Origin: Rhyacophila brunnea
Taxonomy: Eukaryota; Arthropoda; Insecta; Trichoptera; Rhyacophilidae
Assembly (NCBI GenBank): GCA_022495005.1
Contig: JAGYXB010000440.1
Span: 1,426,001 to 1,490,000 of the forward strand
Reading direction: 5' to 3'
Length of the DNA: 64,000 nt
Shown: positions 1-11,960 of the stretch, in pieces
Numbering within the stretch: the first letter of the stretch is position 1
Layout: every line of letters starts with the position of its first letter
Notes under the pieces: model-generated
Databases searched by the model: none
What the model was told of the DNA's origin: nothing
The model's input: the letters and a program-made list of their open reading frames with translations, nothing else
Position numbers and translations under genes: made by a program

Positions 1-119
1 AAAATAGTTTATTAAATAGGTACCTACTCCCAACAACACTCATGGGGTAGCGGATATTTTATAATAACAATATTTTACACGCATAGGGTACCGGATAGCT
101 AGTATGTTATTATAGGTAG

Positions 120-345
120 AGTTGCCACTTCATAACTTTGCACTCCGGCTCTAGGATAACAATGGTGTAATAATATATTCTAAATATATTTTTGTTACAT
201 AAATATATTATCTATTTATTACTATGTACATATTATATTAATACAAGTGAATATTATTTGATCTAATCAGACAAAGAGGTGTATCGGTGAAGTAAAAAGT
301 GCAAAGATTATAAAGCGTATACCTACTCTATATTCTATAAAACTA
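120..345 (+). repeat. Dispersed repeat, one of an inverted pair
   Basis: This stretch matches the reverse complement of about 48965-49190. Shared landmarks are a CATAACTTTGCACTCCGGC block next to CTAGGATA, a TATCTATTTATTACTA block, and TCAGACAAAGAGG near AAAAAGTGCAAAG. I see no terminal inverted repeats or target duplication, so the element class is unknown. The first 119 bases of the window are plain AT-rich sequence. Confidence 0.6.
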
Positions 346-627
346 TTTTGTTATCATACAACTTTCTCGGAGCTTTACACAGAAGTCTTCTCGTATATGT
401 ACAGCTTTACACAACAGTCTGTTAAGTGCATTCGCGAATGCACCAAGCACTTGCATAATATAATACATATTCGATACATGTAGCATGCAGCATGATACTA
501 GCGTGATGCTATAAGGGTTAATGTATTCATATTTTCATACCGTTTTATTGGACTCTTGTTATGTTTCCATACCAACAGAGAGAATAATACTACGCCACTG
601 AAATATAATATATTTGTGGCTTTAAAG

Positions 628-1370
628 CAGTGGTTTTCAAACTTTATGTTACTACGCCTCCCTTTTAAAAAAATCTAATCTTGGCGCCTCCCCCACTTCA
701 TTCAATAATACAGACAGACACCTTATCAAATAGTCAACAATGTACAAATACAAAAATGAAAAAGGTATCACATCAAATTGCAAAGCACAACCACATATTT
801 AATAGCTCTGAAACAAGGTAGCGCCGCAGGCGACTTTTTTTACCATTAATAAAATAATGTGAAAAGTGCATTAGCAAACTAACCAAGAACTCAGTACTTA
901 AATAGATTTTTGTTTGCTTCAATATATTTGGCGCAGAAATTTAAAAGTGGAAACATGGCGAACTTATTTTTTTTGTAATTTTGATTTCCAAAGCTCTAAT
1001 TTTTAATGAATGCCTTCACTTTGTCTTTTTAAATCAGTAAATGAAATTTCAACCAAAATTTATTATTTAACAACAAAATTATCGTTCCTGAACAAATTTG
1101 CCTCAAATTGCAACATTATGATTTGACCCTTTTTATTTCATTTTTCACGAGATAGCCAGTGTAAGGTATTATAAAATTAATCTCCATATTTTCTGACAGG
1201 TTTGCAAACAACCTTTTATAGGACTGTTTTTATGTAGTTTATAACTAGCGACCGTTTTATAAAATATGCATTTGCAAACTGCAAACCTGTGGTTACATTA
1301 ATAATAATTGTGTTAAACTTTTCGCGCCTCCCTTTGCAACACTCTGCGCCTCCCAGTTTGGAAATCGCTG
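628..1370. mobile_element. hAT-superfamily MITE with exact 8-bp TSD
   Basis: The left end reads CAGTGGTTTTCAAACT and the right end is its imperfect complement (AGTTTGGAAATCGCTG). The flanks carry an exact 8-bp direct repeat CTTTAAAG at 620-627 and 1371-1378. CAG...CTG termini with an 8-bp duplication are the hAT signature. Repeated GCGCCTCCC motifs lie just inside both ends. No transposase is recognisable in the 743 bp. A 61-codon minus-strand reading frame crosses the right end and is judged incidental. Confidence 0.88.
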
Positions 1371-2718
1371 CTTTAAAGTACGGTGAGTTGACCTTTTTCA
1401 ATATACCTAACAGACAAACAAAACCTTATTTAGGTTATCTATCAATGGCGAAGACCCCATATTAGGTTATTTAAAGCCTAGCTTTTTAAGAAAAACAAAT
1501 TTTAATTTCCTGTCAACGTATTTAAATAATAACTTGAACATTTTAATATTCTACAAAAAATACATATTTTATCAACGACATCTATCTGTACTCTTTATGT
1601 ATTGGTACCTAGGGGCGGCATGGTATATGAAAGTATGGTGAAGCCGGCAAGTATGGCGAAAAAGTATGGTGAAACAGGTTGGTAATCAATTTGCGGCAAA
1701 ATCTCCACGTTAACATTATATTATATGGGTACGTTATAATGACTAAAGTAAATCCTCCGTGATGCTCTGCATTTTTTTTTATCGCGTCGCCATTTCTCTG
1801 AGTTATCGGCTGTTGTTGGCATGCTTCGTTCAGTTCTATGAGGAAGCCAAATCGTTGCCTATCTCTACTTTTAACACATCTATGGTATTAACTAATACGT
1901 AAACAGCTCTTTCACCTACGTTACCAACACAATCAAACAGAGGCTTATTTGGTACATTTCACGCATACAAAACATACATACGATTACACACGTTTTTTAT
2001 TTTAAAAAAACCCACACACCATATAGGTATTAAATAAAACACACACAATGTTAAAATAGTGTCATACTATCAGGTGTTCCGAGGCTGTATATATTTATGT
2101 CTAACAGGCCCTCATGTGCTTCGAGAGATTTAATTTTTGTAGCACTTATTTCGGCGCGCCAAACCCAATACCGAAAAGTCTCGCAGTCTGAACAACCGAC
2201 TACCGGGATAGCACAATTTTCTAACCCGAGTTCGAATCGCGTTTGGGCATTACTTTTCCTTAATATGTATTTTAGTAACCTTTTCCATGAAATATCTATT
2301 ATAAAAAGGTAAAATATAATATTTTTTGTACAGTAAAATTCAGAAGATAATTCGGACCTTTTTTCACTTAACAACCACAGTAACTGAAAAATAGTTATAG
2401 GACATCCATAGGACTTCAATATTTTACTGATCGAATTTACAATTTACTGAATATAAAACATCATATTTTACTTGTTTATAAAACATATTACACGTATTAT
2501 AAGTACCAAAATAAATATTTATAAAAAAGTGATACCCAACCAACCAGGGGTAGAATTTACGCTAAAACCTACAACATCCTATTTAAATAATATGTAGCAA
2601 ATAGGTAGTGGACATAATATATGATTTTTTAATAGCATCCCTACAAACAAATGTCACCGTACGCCACTGCTTAATACAGTAGGTATAATATGTATGTGAA
2701 TCCTAAATTCAATACTTA
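1371..2718. other. AT-rich stretch, no gene seen
   Basis: No coding exon is supported. Two small items stand out. A short imperfect tandem of AAGTATGGTGAA-type units lies at 1628-1676. A tRNA-like B-box (GAGTTCGAATC) lies near 2229-2239 with weak 5' partners; it may be a worn SINE head. Overlapping open frames on both strands at 2051-2419 look incidental. Confidence 0.5.
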
Positions 2719-3638
2719 AAGGCCGGCCACACGCTCATGCTTCACTACGGTGTTGCCTGCGCGAATCGGTTTGCGCAGGCAAACCCGTGCGTGTGGACGG
2801 CAAAACCGTACATCGGGCAAACCAAAAAGTGCAACCTGCGTAAAATTCAACTTGCTTGAAATTTTAACTTGCTTGAAATTTTAACTGCGCAAACCGAGTT
2901 TTACAAGCCGCGCTCAGTTCGTCGACGGTTACGGTCTTTTTTCATTCATACTTATTTGTTTTCGTTGAATTAAGAATACATAATATCACACATATTATTA
3001 TTGGTACGTTTTTTAAATTCATTAAACTCTGCCTAAACAAAATCACAATAGATAAAAAAAAATCTATAAAATATTCATATTTATGTATGATTTAATTGTA
3101 TAATTTTAGATATTTTATATATAAACTAGTATTTTTGGACTATTATCTATTATGGCTTGGTTATCGCAGGGTTTAATTGAATCTGAAAAACTAACCAATA
3201 CCATCTGTAAATTGTAGTCTTATTTCAATGAAAACAAATACGTATGACTGACAAGGTTTAGTGTGCACCATTTATGGTGGATCTTAACAGCGTACCTCAA
3301 CCCTTCGCCACTATTATATATTATATTTAAGCAAAAAATGCTGATTTATATGCGAGTGTATGTTTCTTCTCGATAGCCATTGTTTGGTCCACTTGAATCT
3401 GGAGGATTTATTTCTCTTTTATTAACCAATAAATAATAGAAAAACGCTTGTGACAAAAACAAATCGTCACTTGATGACATTGCTGCGATTCCGAAAAACA
3501 GTGTTTCACGACGACGACTTCTGTCGTAACGTAATGAGATTTGTGCAGTTTTACTTGTGCCGTGTGGCCATGCGAGAGTGTTCCTTTTTTTTCACAGGCA
3601 AAACCGCGCAGGCAAGTCGCTGCCGTGTAGCCGGCGCG
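2719..3638. mobile_element. PIF/Harbinger-like non-autonomous element, TSD TTA
   Basis: The left end AAGGCCGGCCACACG is mirrored on the right by CGTGTAGCCGGCGCG, and both ends sit against a 3-bp TTA (2716-2718 and 3639-3641), the PIF/Harbinger target preference. Just inside both ends are GC-rich GCGCAGGCAA motifs in inverted order. The interior contains a piece of the CAGTGGCG hAT MITE family. The 75-codon frame at 3450-3677 runs across the right end into flanking DNA and is judged incidental. Confidence 0.7.
2950..3312. mobile_element. 5'-truncated copy of the CAGTGGCG hAT MITE
   Basis: The right end, with GGATCTTAACAGC then CCCTTCGCCACT, matches the right ends of the copies at 13275, 45260 and 47420. 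Inner landmarks (ACTTATTTGTTTTC, ATTAAACTCTGCC, ATCTATTATGG) keep the family order. The CAGTGGCG left end is missing, so this is a partial copy carried inside the Harbinger-like element. Confidence 0.7.
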
Positions 3639-3641
3639 TTA

Positions 3642-4180
3642 GAAACGGATGGCTCCGTTGGTAATTTTTACCTTTGAAATGTCTTTAGGTTATTTTAAAT
3701 TTATATTTCTTATTTAGAAGGTAGGCTTTCAATATTCGTCTAGTATAGAGTCTTCGCCATTGTAAGATAGGTACTATGGGTAAAAATATAACGGGTAGAT
3801 GTATTCATTCATATTAAATGAGCCGAACCCGATCGTTATGCAGAGTTCAGACAAAGAAGCTTTCGATCACTTCACACCGGGAATAAATCCAACTTTAATA
3901 TGCACACTGAGTAAGTAACTAGATTGCTTCCGTGCGTGATTATCCCTTGGTCAGGATATTCCGGAAAGGTGTCCGGCTACCAGTAGGTGTGAAGAGATAG
4001 ATTTTTGCACCCATACAAAGGTGTCTGGTTGAACGCCGCAATTACAATTATATGGATTCCCGCCTTTACCCTTTTGCAGAGACGAATGCAGAAAAAGTGA
4101 CAGGGTGACAAATTAATATAAAAATAAATAAATTGAACGTTTGCATTACGTCATTAATATGTAAACTAAACGGATACAAC
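3642..4180. other. Unannotated AT-rich DNA
   Basis: No long open frame, splice-flanked exon or terminal repeat was found. A slightly GC-richer patch at 3820-4060 contains no recognisable coding or repeat signal. Confidence 0.5.
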
Positions 4181-4650
4181 CAGTGACGTCCCGTGGGGAT
4201 AGGCTGATTGAGCGTCGCTTGGGGGCGGCAGTTACTCGAAGGGCGGCAAATCGAGGAGAATCATTTGGTATAATATATAATATATAGAAATAGCTAACAT
4301 TATTTTGTTTACGTATTAAACATTAATAGCATAGTAAAAATGGTGTGGAAATAATAAGTCTGTGTATTGCTAAATTGCACAAACCAAATGTTTCGGAAAT
4401 ATTCACCAATTAGAAACTCAGGCTTCTGGTGATTTGGGTAAGTACCTATCTAACATGATTAGGTACCTTTATTATATCATTCGCTTTTTATATCTAAATT
4501 AAGTTTTGATTATTTTAGTGGTAGGTATTATATATTTTGTTAGTTTATGGTATCCATACAACACATTTCTTGGATATTTGAGTCATGAAAGAATGATCAA
4601 AAATACTGTACTTATAAAAAATGGTTCGGCGTTTTGGCGCAACGTCACTG
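4181..4650. mobile_element. Probable hAT-like MITE
   Basis: The left end CAGTGACGT and right end ACGTCACTG are exact complements over 9 bp. The flanking octamers GATACAAC (4173-4180) and GACAGAAC (4651-4658) agree at 6 of 8 positions, as expected for an old 8-bp duplication. The interior is AT-rich with a GGGCGGCA-rich patch inside the left end. No transposase remains. Confidence 0.55.
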
Positions 4651-4659
4651 GACAGAACA

Positions 4660-7217
4660 TTCTTAGTACATCCACCACTGTATTGACAGAGAATAATTGA
4701 AATATTGTAAGGTTTAAATAACTCTCCTGCTAAATGGACCTTTTTTTACATATTGCAGTATTAATTTTTAGTGAGGGTGCAAAATGTAAAAAAATCTTTA
4801 AAAATCCCATTACAAATAAAAAAAATATACATTAAGACGCAAAGAATTGTTCAGTCATATAATTGTGAGCTAATTAAGAACTATAATTATCATGGTAAGA
4901 AGAATTGTGGACGAAGATTGTCCTTAGGTGCAGTAGAATAATTACATTACATTTCGTCGCCAACTAACAAAATTTCATTATGCCAATTGAATGAACAGAG
5001 TTAGTTGACTAATAGATACTACATTGGTTTTAGAAAATAGACTCTTTTTTTTCAAAACACAATTTTTATATCTCCAACCTGCAGGCCCAGTTAAAATCCT
5101 GTAATATCCCAGATAATGTAAGTATGTGATATGGTAAATGATGGGATTTTAAATGGTGGATATAAATTTTATTCCCCTTGATCCGTGTCTGCCCTTCTGC
5201 GCTTCGCGTAATAGAACATCCGAGCGGATTAACTACTTCATTATGGAATCATTAAAATTTGCATAAAACCAATAAAAAAATCTCCGAAATGAGTTAATCC
5301 TCTTTACGGCTTTTTGTAAAACGGAAATAGTATATTTTTGTGACCTCTGATTGCAACTTTTTATAACGTTATTAATAAAAAAAGTAATATTTGGCCCAGT
5401 GGAATTCGGAGGTTTATCGATGAATATAAAAACAGCGTTACGGGCATAAATCAGTTTTATCGGGTAATAATTCAAAGTTTACGCGAAATGCTTATTCCCA
5501 GCACTAATTCAATTAATTTATATTCACAATAAAGCATAAATCACCTGAACGTTTCGAGCATATTTCTGCGGTAAGGTATACGAAATGTAACCTCCTCTTA
5601 AGTATCGTTCACATGCAAAGAATTATTTTTTTAGTATTGCCATTTAAAAGAAAACTCTACAAACGTGATGAGGTAGTCTTATTCTTTCAAACTATAATGT
5701 TTCATCGGAAGTAGCAACGCATGATCTCATGGAATGTTATTTTATTTATGGCGCGCAAATGTGTATGATCTGTGCTGTTGATACCTAAAACATTCAATTT
5801 GATTGCAATGTTTGGAGGTGTGGACTTGAGTTGCATTAATAACAAATGATTGGGTACACGCATTCGTAGATACTGCAACAAAAGTTTGCAATCAAGTAGT
5901 AGTAATACATATATTTAATTTTAAAAAATGTAAAAAATATAAAAAAATGTTAGCTAATACTATAAATTAAACAAATTAGATAGTATAAAAAATCTTTAAT
6001 CAAAAAGAATCAACTAGAGAGAGCTGTTTAAAATGCTGGACATGGGTTGTTTTAATTGTCAAGCAAAAATATACTAAAATAATAACATTAATTTGACCTA
6101 CATATCTTGAGAAAACTACTTTTATTATCATTTTTAATATATTTGGGTAACACATTTAATCTAAAACCTCGATTTCATGTCTTTCTTCACTTTCTGTCTT
6201 TTCCAGTTGCTTATTTCATTAAAAAGGCTGTGCTGTGGATCAATATATTTTATCAAGCTTTTTATATCATTCATTTTTTTCTTGTTGGTTAGTACCTACA
6301 TAACCTTGAGGATAGGCCTTAGAAGAAGGCATTGTTACTGGAATTCTGCCATTCCGCAAACAAAATGTATGTTCTACAGGACTTCCAATGAATGTTAGTC
6401 CAGGACTTGTGTTGTTTTAAAAGTGAGCAGGTTTTTTGTCTTGGTTTTATACCAAAGATATGTTTGGCTGAAGTTGTTTTAATGTAGAATGGAAGATATT
6501 TATTGAAAATATTTTTTTTGAATAAAATCTGAAATTTTGAATTTTGTCACTTATGTTCTTTTAATTATAAGTGATTCAATTTTCGATGGGGTATTTATTG
6601 ATATACGGGAGGAGTTATATTGGCCTGGATTAGGGTGTGTTCTAAACATTGTTTTCTCTAACGTTTAATATTGTAATGTCCAGCTTTTACGACCAGTGCT
6701 AACTAAATAAATTTTATTAGAATCTTCCAAAAACCCAAATTATTATTATTTATTTATATGGAAATCGTATATTCACCAAACAACAAACAGCCCTCCCATT
6801 TTACTAAATCCTTTGTTTAATTCAATAAGTTACTAAAAACATGACTACAAATTATCTGGAGGCGTTTGTTTTGGACAATAATAATATTTACAGACATCGG
6901 ACGAGGACATTTTATTACCAGCATAAAATATAACAGAAGTGTGGATACAGTGTCACATATGACACGGCAAAGGCAGGTAAAGGTGTGGGGAAGAGGTCAT
7001 TTGATACTCAGCAGGACACTATAACTGCTTGTTTGCAAATACTGGTCAGGTAAAAACCACAAACGTTTATAATGTATATTAATTTAAATAAGTTTAATGC
7101 TCGAATATTTATCGGTGGCATTTACCAAAAAACAATAAATATCACTTATATTTTGCGTTAAATAAAACATACCGTTTAATGTGTCATGATTCGAAAATTA
7201 ACTTAATTAAACTTTAT
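4660..7217. other. 2.5 kb AT-rich intergenic or intronic DNA
   Basis: I see no supported gene. Open frames of 60-80 codons (5233-5475 minus, 6107-6398 plus) have ordinary AT-rich, low-complexity composition and no motif. No terminal repeats or RNA gene were recognised. Confidence 0.5.
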
Positions 7218-7735
7218 AATATAAGTAAGTATAATATCATCATCAACCTGAATCTATCCACTGCTGGATGAAGGCCTCTTCAAGCTGCTTCCACTTCTCT
7301 CGGTCCTGTGCATTGCGTTGCCTCATACTTCCGCAGAACTTTATCATTTCATCGACCCAGCGGCCTCTAGGTCTACCTTGCGGACGTTTTGTACTTCTTG
7401 GATACCACTGGATGACTAGATTTGTCTAACGATTGTCTCTTCTTCGATCTATGTTCCAGCCCATCTCCATTTAAAGCTTTTAATGAACTCTATTACATCG
7501 CAAACCCTTGTCTGCTTCCTCACCCCACTCATTCCTCTTTTAGTTCTTTCGCTTTATCCCTATCATGCACCTCTCCATACTACGTTGTGTTACTCTAAGT
7601 TTCTGGATCTCTCTTTTACTTATGGTCCATGTTTCACACGCATATGTGATCACAGGAAGCATACACTGGTTGAACACTTTGCGCTTTAGGCACAGTGGAA
7701 GACTGGAAGGTCACTTTTAAAGATATTATTCAGGC
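7218..7735 (-). pseudogene. 3' end of non-LTR retrotransposon (RT C-terminus), decayed
   Basis: On the minus strand the stretch encodes, with several stops, the region after the reverse transcriptase of an endonuclease-RT retrotransposon. The clearest part is 7245-7390, containing RGRWVDEMIKF, NAQDREKWKQLEEAF and QQWIDSG, a signature of the tail of RTE/jockey-type ORFs in insects. The 3' side ends in an ATGATGAT-like microsatellite (plus strand TATCATCATCAACC), a typical LINE tail. A sister copy lies at 35915-36378 on the opposite strand. It is 5'-truncated, so no RT catalytic motif is present. Confidence 0.8.
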
Positions 7736-7800
7736 GCCTAAAAGCACTCCAGCCTAGCCTAATATAATATAATATAATTTTATATAATATACGAATATAT

Positions 7801-10234
7801 CTAATATATAAAAATTAATATTTGTGTGTTTGTGTGTTTGTTTGTTCGTATTTAATGCGCAGCCATACCGTTCATCCGATTGCGATAAAACTTTGTAAAC
7901 TTATTGCTTGCACTTGCGGGAAGAGTATAGGCTATACTAATATATAAAAATGAATGTCTGTCTGTCTGTATGTCTGTGTGTCTGTCCCGTATGCGTTCCT
8001 ATACCAATCATCCGATTGCAATGACATTTTGGTAAGTGGTTGTATGCACACCCATAAAGGTTTCTGAATTATAAAAATTATCATTTTCTTCTTCTTCTTC
8101 ATTATATCTTCTTTTATTCGTATGGTTCCTATACCATTCATCCGATTGCAATGAAATTATGGTAAGTGGTTGGATGCACACCCATGAAGGTTTCTGAATT
8201 AGAAAAATCATCATCTTCTTCTTCTTCTTCATTCTATCTTCTTTTATTCGTATGGTCCCTATACCATTCATCCGATTGCGATGAAACCTTCGTCAGTTGT
8301 TGTGGTAACACCCGCAAAGGTTTCTGAATAAGTACAACCATCTTCTTCTTCTTCTACTTATTCATCATTCTATCTTCTTTTATTCGTATGGTCCTATACC
8401 ATTCATCCGATTGCGATGGGAGCAATACAAATCAGTTGTTGTAGTAACACCCGCAAGGTTTTTGAATTAATTATAACCTCTTTACTTCTTCTTCTATTCT
8501 ATATTCTTCCTATTCGTATGCGTTCCTATTCCATTCATCCGATTGCAATAAAATTTTCGTCAGTAATTGTGCCAACACCCGCGAAGGTTTCTGAATTAGT
8601 ACAACCATCTTCTTCTTCTATTCTATCTTCTTCTATGTGTATGTGTTCCTATACCATTCATCCGATTGCGATGAAATTTTGACCAGTTGTTGTGAGCACG
8701 CCCGCAAAGGGTTCTGAATTAGTACAACCATCTTCTTCTCCTTCTATTCGTATGCGTTCCTATACCATTCATACGATTGCAATGAAAATTGAATCAAGTG
8801 TTGTGTTCACGCCCGCAAAGGTTTCTGAATTGATACAACCATTTTCTTCTTCTTTTTCTTCTATTCTATCTTCTTCTATTCGTATGCGTTCTTATACCAT
8901 TCATCCAATTGCGATAAAATTTGGACCAGTTATTGTGCGCAAGCCCGCGAAGGTTTCTGAATTAGTACAACCATCTTCTTCTTCTTCTATTTGTATGCGT
9001 TCCTATACCATTCATCCGATTGCAATGAAACTTTGGTGAGTTGTCGTGCGCACGCCTGCGAAGGTTTCTGAATTAGTACAACCATCATCTTCTTCTTCTA
9101 TTCGAATGCGTACCTACACCATTCATCCGATTGCAATGAAACTTTGGTGAGTTGTCGTGCGCATGCCCACAAAGATTTCTGAATTAGAAAATCATCTTCT
9201 ACTTCTATTCGTATGCGTTCCTATACCATTCATCCGATTGCAATAACATTTTGATCGAGTGTTGTGCCCTTGCCCGCAAAGGTTTCTGAATTAGTACAAT
9301 CATCTTTTTCTTCTTCTATTTGTATGCGTTTTTATGCCATTCATCCGATTGTGATGAAATTTTGACCAGTTGTTGTGCGCACGCCCGCAAAGGTTTCTGA
9401 ATTAGTACAACCATCTTTTTCTTCTTTTATTTGTATGCGTTCTTATGCCATTCATCCCATTGTGATGACATTTTGACCAGTTGTTGTGCGCACGCCCGCG
9501 AAGGTTTCTGAATTAGTACAACCAACTTCTTCTTCTTCTTCTTCATGATCATTCTATCTTCTTTTATTTATATGGTCTCTATACCATTCATCCGATTGCG
9601 ATGAAACTTTCGTTAGTGGTTGTGCCAACACTTGCGAAGGTTTATGAATTAGAAAAATCATTATCTTCTTCTTCTTCATCATTCTATTTTCTTTTATTCG
9701 TATGCGTTTCTATTCCATTCATCTGATTGCAATAAAACTTTCGTCAATAATTGTGCCAAAACCCGCAAAGGTTTCTGAATTAGAATAACCATCTCCTTCT
9801 TTCTTTCTTCCTTCAAACTTTGGTGAGTTGTCGTGCGCATGCCCACGAAGACTTCTGAATTAGAAAACCATCTTCTTCTATTCGTATGCGTTCCTATAAC
9901 ATTCGTCCGATTGCGATGAAACTTTTGTCAGTTGTGCGCACACCTGCGAAGGTTTCTAAATTAGTATTATATAAAATACAACGTTTATTGTTTGTTTGTT
10001 CAATGCAATTTTGATTTTTTTTACTACTAATAACGTTTGCATATTTTGGATTCGATTTTAATTTAGTGGTCTTTTGTTTGACATTTACTCATATTAGAAT
10101 TATTTTCATATTGCCATATTGTATTATACCGATATTTTAATATTAAAAAAACAATTACCTCTTATTATTTTTTAAATATCTAAGATAAATATACCCACGA
10201 AGCGACCCTGTGCGAAGCCGGGTACTTCAGCTAG
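7801..10234 (+). mobile_element. Non-autonomous Helitron with internal minisatellite
   Basis: The 5' end is TCTAATATATAAAAAT after an A at 7800. The 3' end is a hairpin (GAAGCGACCC paired with GGGTACTTC) followed by CAGCTAG and a host T at 10235. TC start, 3' hairpin, CTAG end and insertion between A and T are Helitron hallmarks. A second copy of the 5' motif (CTAATATATAAAAATG at 7938-7953) suggests a nested or duplicated 5' end. There is no Rep or helicase coding; the interior is mostly the tandem array. Confidence 0.85.
7990..9965 (+). repeat. Minisatellite array of about 17 units inside a Helitron
   Basis: A motif CATTCATCCGATTGCGATGA recurs about every 108-137 bases (roughly 7870, 8005, 8137, 8265, 8401, 8531, 8659, 8767, 8898, 9009, 9120, 9228, 9339, 9448, 9585, 9716, 9900). 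Each unit continues with TTGTTGTG, GCCCGCAAAGGTTTCTGAATT and a CTTCTTCTTC tract. Two unit lengths occur: about 109 bp, and about 130 bp with an extra ATTCTATCTTCTT block. Open frames through the array simply reflect repeats lacking stops in one frame. Confidence 0.9.
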
Positions 10235-10235
10235 T

Positions 10236-11020
10236 ATTATATAAAATTATCTTAAAATACAATTTTAAATAATTGGGTATAAATTAAAATGGTCATCAAC
10301 AACAATCGACTTTTTGATATATAAATAGGTACCTATTAGATAAGTTAAGTAATGGTTCATTAAAAGAAGGAAAATGCAATAAATTGCACTACCTACCTAT
10401 TAACATCGACCCACTCAGAGAATTAGGCCAAAACCGACTTCTGGTGGTCTTCCAACTCGGATTACATTCAATTTCATATAAAGGTAGTAATATTAAAATG
10501 TTGTTTTTATATTATGTAAATGTAGAAAATTGATTAGGTGTTAGATGGAAACAGACTCTTACCTGGATATTCTGCCAGATACATAATACCTTTTTCAAGG
10601 CGTCCCTTTAAAAAGGGTCTATGTGCAAAAACAAACATTTTCAGGAGAGATGAAAAACACTTAGCGAAATAAATAACAACAATTTCAATGTTTTATGGGT
10701 ATTTATTGAAAGATAACGGTTTTCTTATCTTAGAAATAATATTTTAAGATAACACGTAATAGAGCAAACAATAAAAATAAAAAATAAATGAAAGTAAAAT
10801 ATCGCACGTAAACCCCTCTTCAAGTGCGGTGATGATAATTAAATTTTCCACGCTGTGTATACTGTTAATTGTTATATAGGCCCTTTAAACACAATAAAAT
10901 CACTTTTGACACCAATGTCCATAGACCCATTTTAGGGACGCCTTCATTTAACAATCTAACATTTGTTATTGGGAGATCCTAAAGCAATTTAGGAATACGT
11001 ACCTAAGTATTTACTTACTT
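10236..11020. other. Unannotated AT-rich DNA
   Basis: Nothing coding is visible. The sequence is AT-rich with no recognised repeat ends. It leads into a pyrimidine-rich AG at 11011-11023, which is considered as a splice acceptor for the following candidate exon. Confidence 0.45.
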
Positions 11021-11023
11021 CAG

Positions 11024-11148
11024 GCGGTTCAGGTCCATGCCCGACTGAACAAAAATGTCATCCAAGTGTCTCATCTCCTGTCCGGAGGTGGCTCAGCGCC
11101 CGAGTGCCTACAGGAGTTCCTTCAAAAACTTTATGGACAGAAAATTAA
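11024..11148 (+). CDS. Candidate host or element exon, function unknown
   Basis: After a pyrimidine-rich acceptor (TTTACTTACTTCAG, ending 11023) the plus strand is open and reads like coding sequence: AVQVHARLNKNVIQVSHL, then LSGGGSAPECLQEFLQKLYG. The stretch is much less AT-rich than its surroundings. Its right part runs into a small inverted-repeat element at 11149, and I cannot find a good GT donor before it, so the exon may be broken by that insertion. I do not recognise the protein. It could instead be a relic of an old mobile-element ORF. Confidence 0.3.
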
Positions 11149-11353
11149 CATATCGTCGCTACAGGATTGGTTTGTCGAATATCCGTTTTTTGTCGAAATC
11201 GACCTTTTAATGCAGAATGATTTTTTGTATCTAAATGGATCAGAATTCAGAACTATCCTTTTCTTTATAAATAAATATTATAAATTTTTATTTCGTCTCC
11301 TGAACATTTGACATTTGGTCTATTTGACAAACCAATCCTACAGCGACGATATG
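11149..11353. mobile_element. Short inverted-repeat MITE
   Basis: The left end CATATCGTCGCTACAGGATT is repeated as its near-perfect complement at the right (AATCCTACAGCGACGATATG). The arms run about 29 bp and continue through GGTTTGTC. The 205-bp unit has no coding capacity. No target duplication longer than a base or two is apparent. Confidence 0.7.
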
Positions 11354-11447
11354 TATTAGAAGTTATGTATTATATTTAATAACGGCGTGATTATATTGTA
11401 TTATGCAGGTGGCTTAATAATTAGTAAGGCACATTAGTCCACTCAGT

Positions 11448-11960
11448 AACAATATTATTTTTACCACGGTTTTCTTCGCTCGTATTCTTGTTTGTCCGGT
11501 GGTTGTTTATCCAGTACAAATCTTGCAATCGATTTTTAACTAACTTCCCGACTAGCTAGACATTTAAAATTTTTAGAATATATCAGAACACGATGCCAAT
11601 GCATTCTTTTAATACTTTTAGCCATCTTCAAGTAGAATTGAGTTCATTTTCAGTTAATTCTGTTTTGTATGAAAAGTTATTTCGGAAGAAATCCCTAATC
11701 CACTATTATTGGTTGCCAAGGCGGTGGTCCTAGCAACTAAATTATTAATATATAAGTGCGTTACTATGGAAATCAAAATGACATTTCAGTATTCTATATT
11801 TGTTTGTTTGTTGCAAAATAGCAAAAAAATGATTTGTTGACAATTATTGCCTTATTTGTCCTAAATTATTAATACATAGAATTGTCAACCTTATATGATT
11901 TGACAGAAAAAACGTGGTATATAAAAAGTTATTTTTATCTTGTAATTATTATTGTAATTA
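11448..11960 (+). repeat. Family C dispersed repeat, copy 1
   Basis: This copy runs in the order CTCGTATTCTTGTTTGTCCG, TCCAGTACAAATCTTGCAAT, AACTTCCCGACTAGCTAGAC, TAGAATATATCAGAACACGA, TTATTTCGGAAGAAATCC, CCTAGCAACTAAATTATTAA, CGTGGTATATAAAAAG and ATCTTGTAATT. Further copies lie near 18348, 22326 (split), 28048 (minus), 53960 and 57585. The ends lack clear TIRs or a poly-A tail, so its mobilisation class is unknown. No protein is encoded. Confidence 0.8.

Noticed and set aside
2051..2419. 122-codon minus-strand open frame
   Set aside because: Overlaps another open frame on the plus strand, has no motif or splice context, and covers a tRNA-like scrap.
8416..9039. Serine/proline-rich open frames of 88 and 115 codons
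   Set aside because: They are translations of the Helitron minisatellite units (repeated SYTIHPIAMKF peptide), not a gene.
7801..10234. CRISPR-like array
   Set aside because: Units are long, degenerate and contiguous with no spacers; the sequence is eukaryotic and bounded by Helitron ends.
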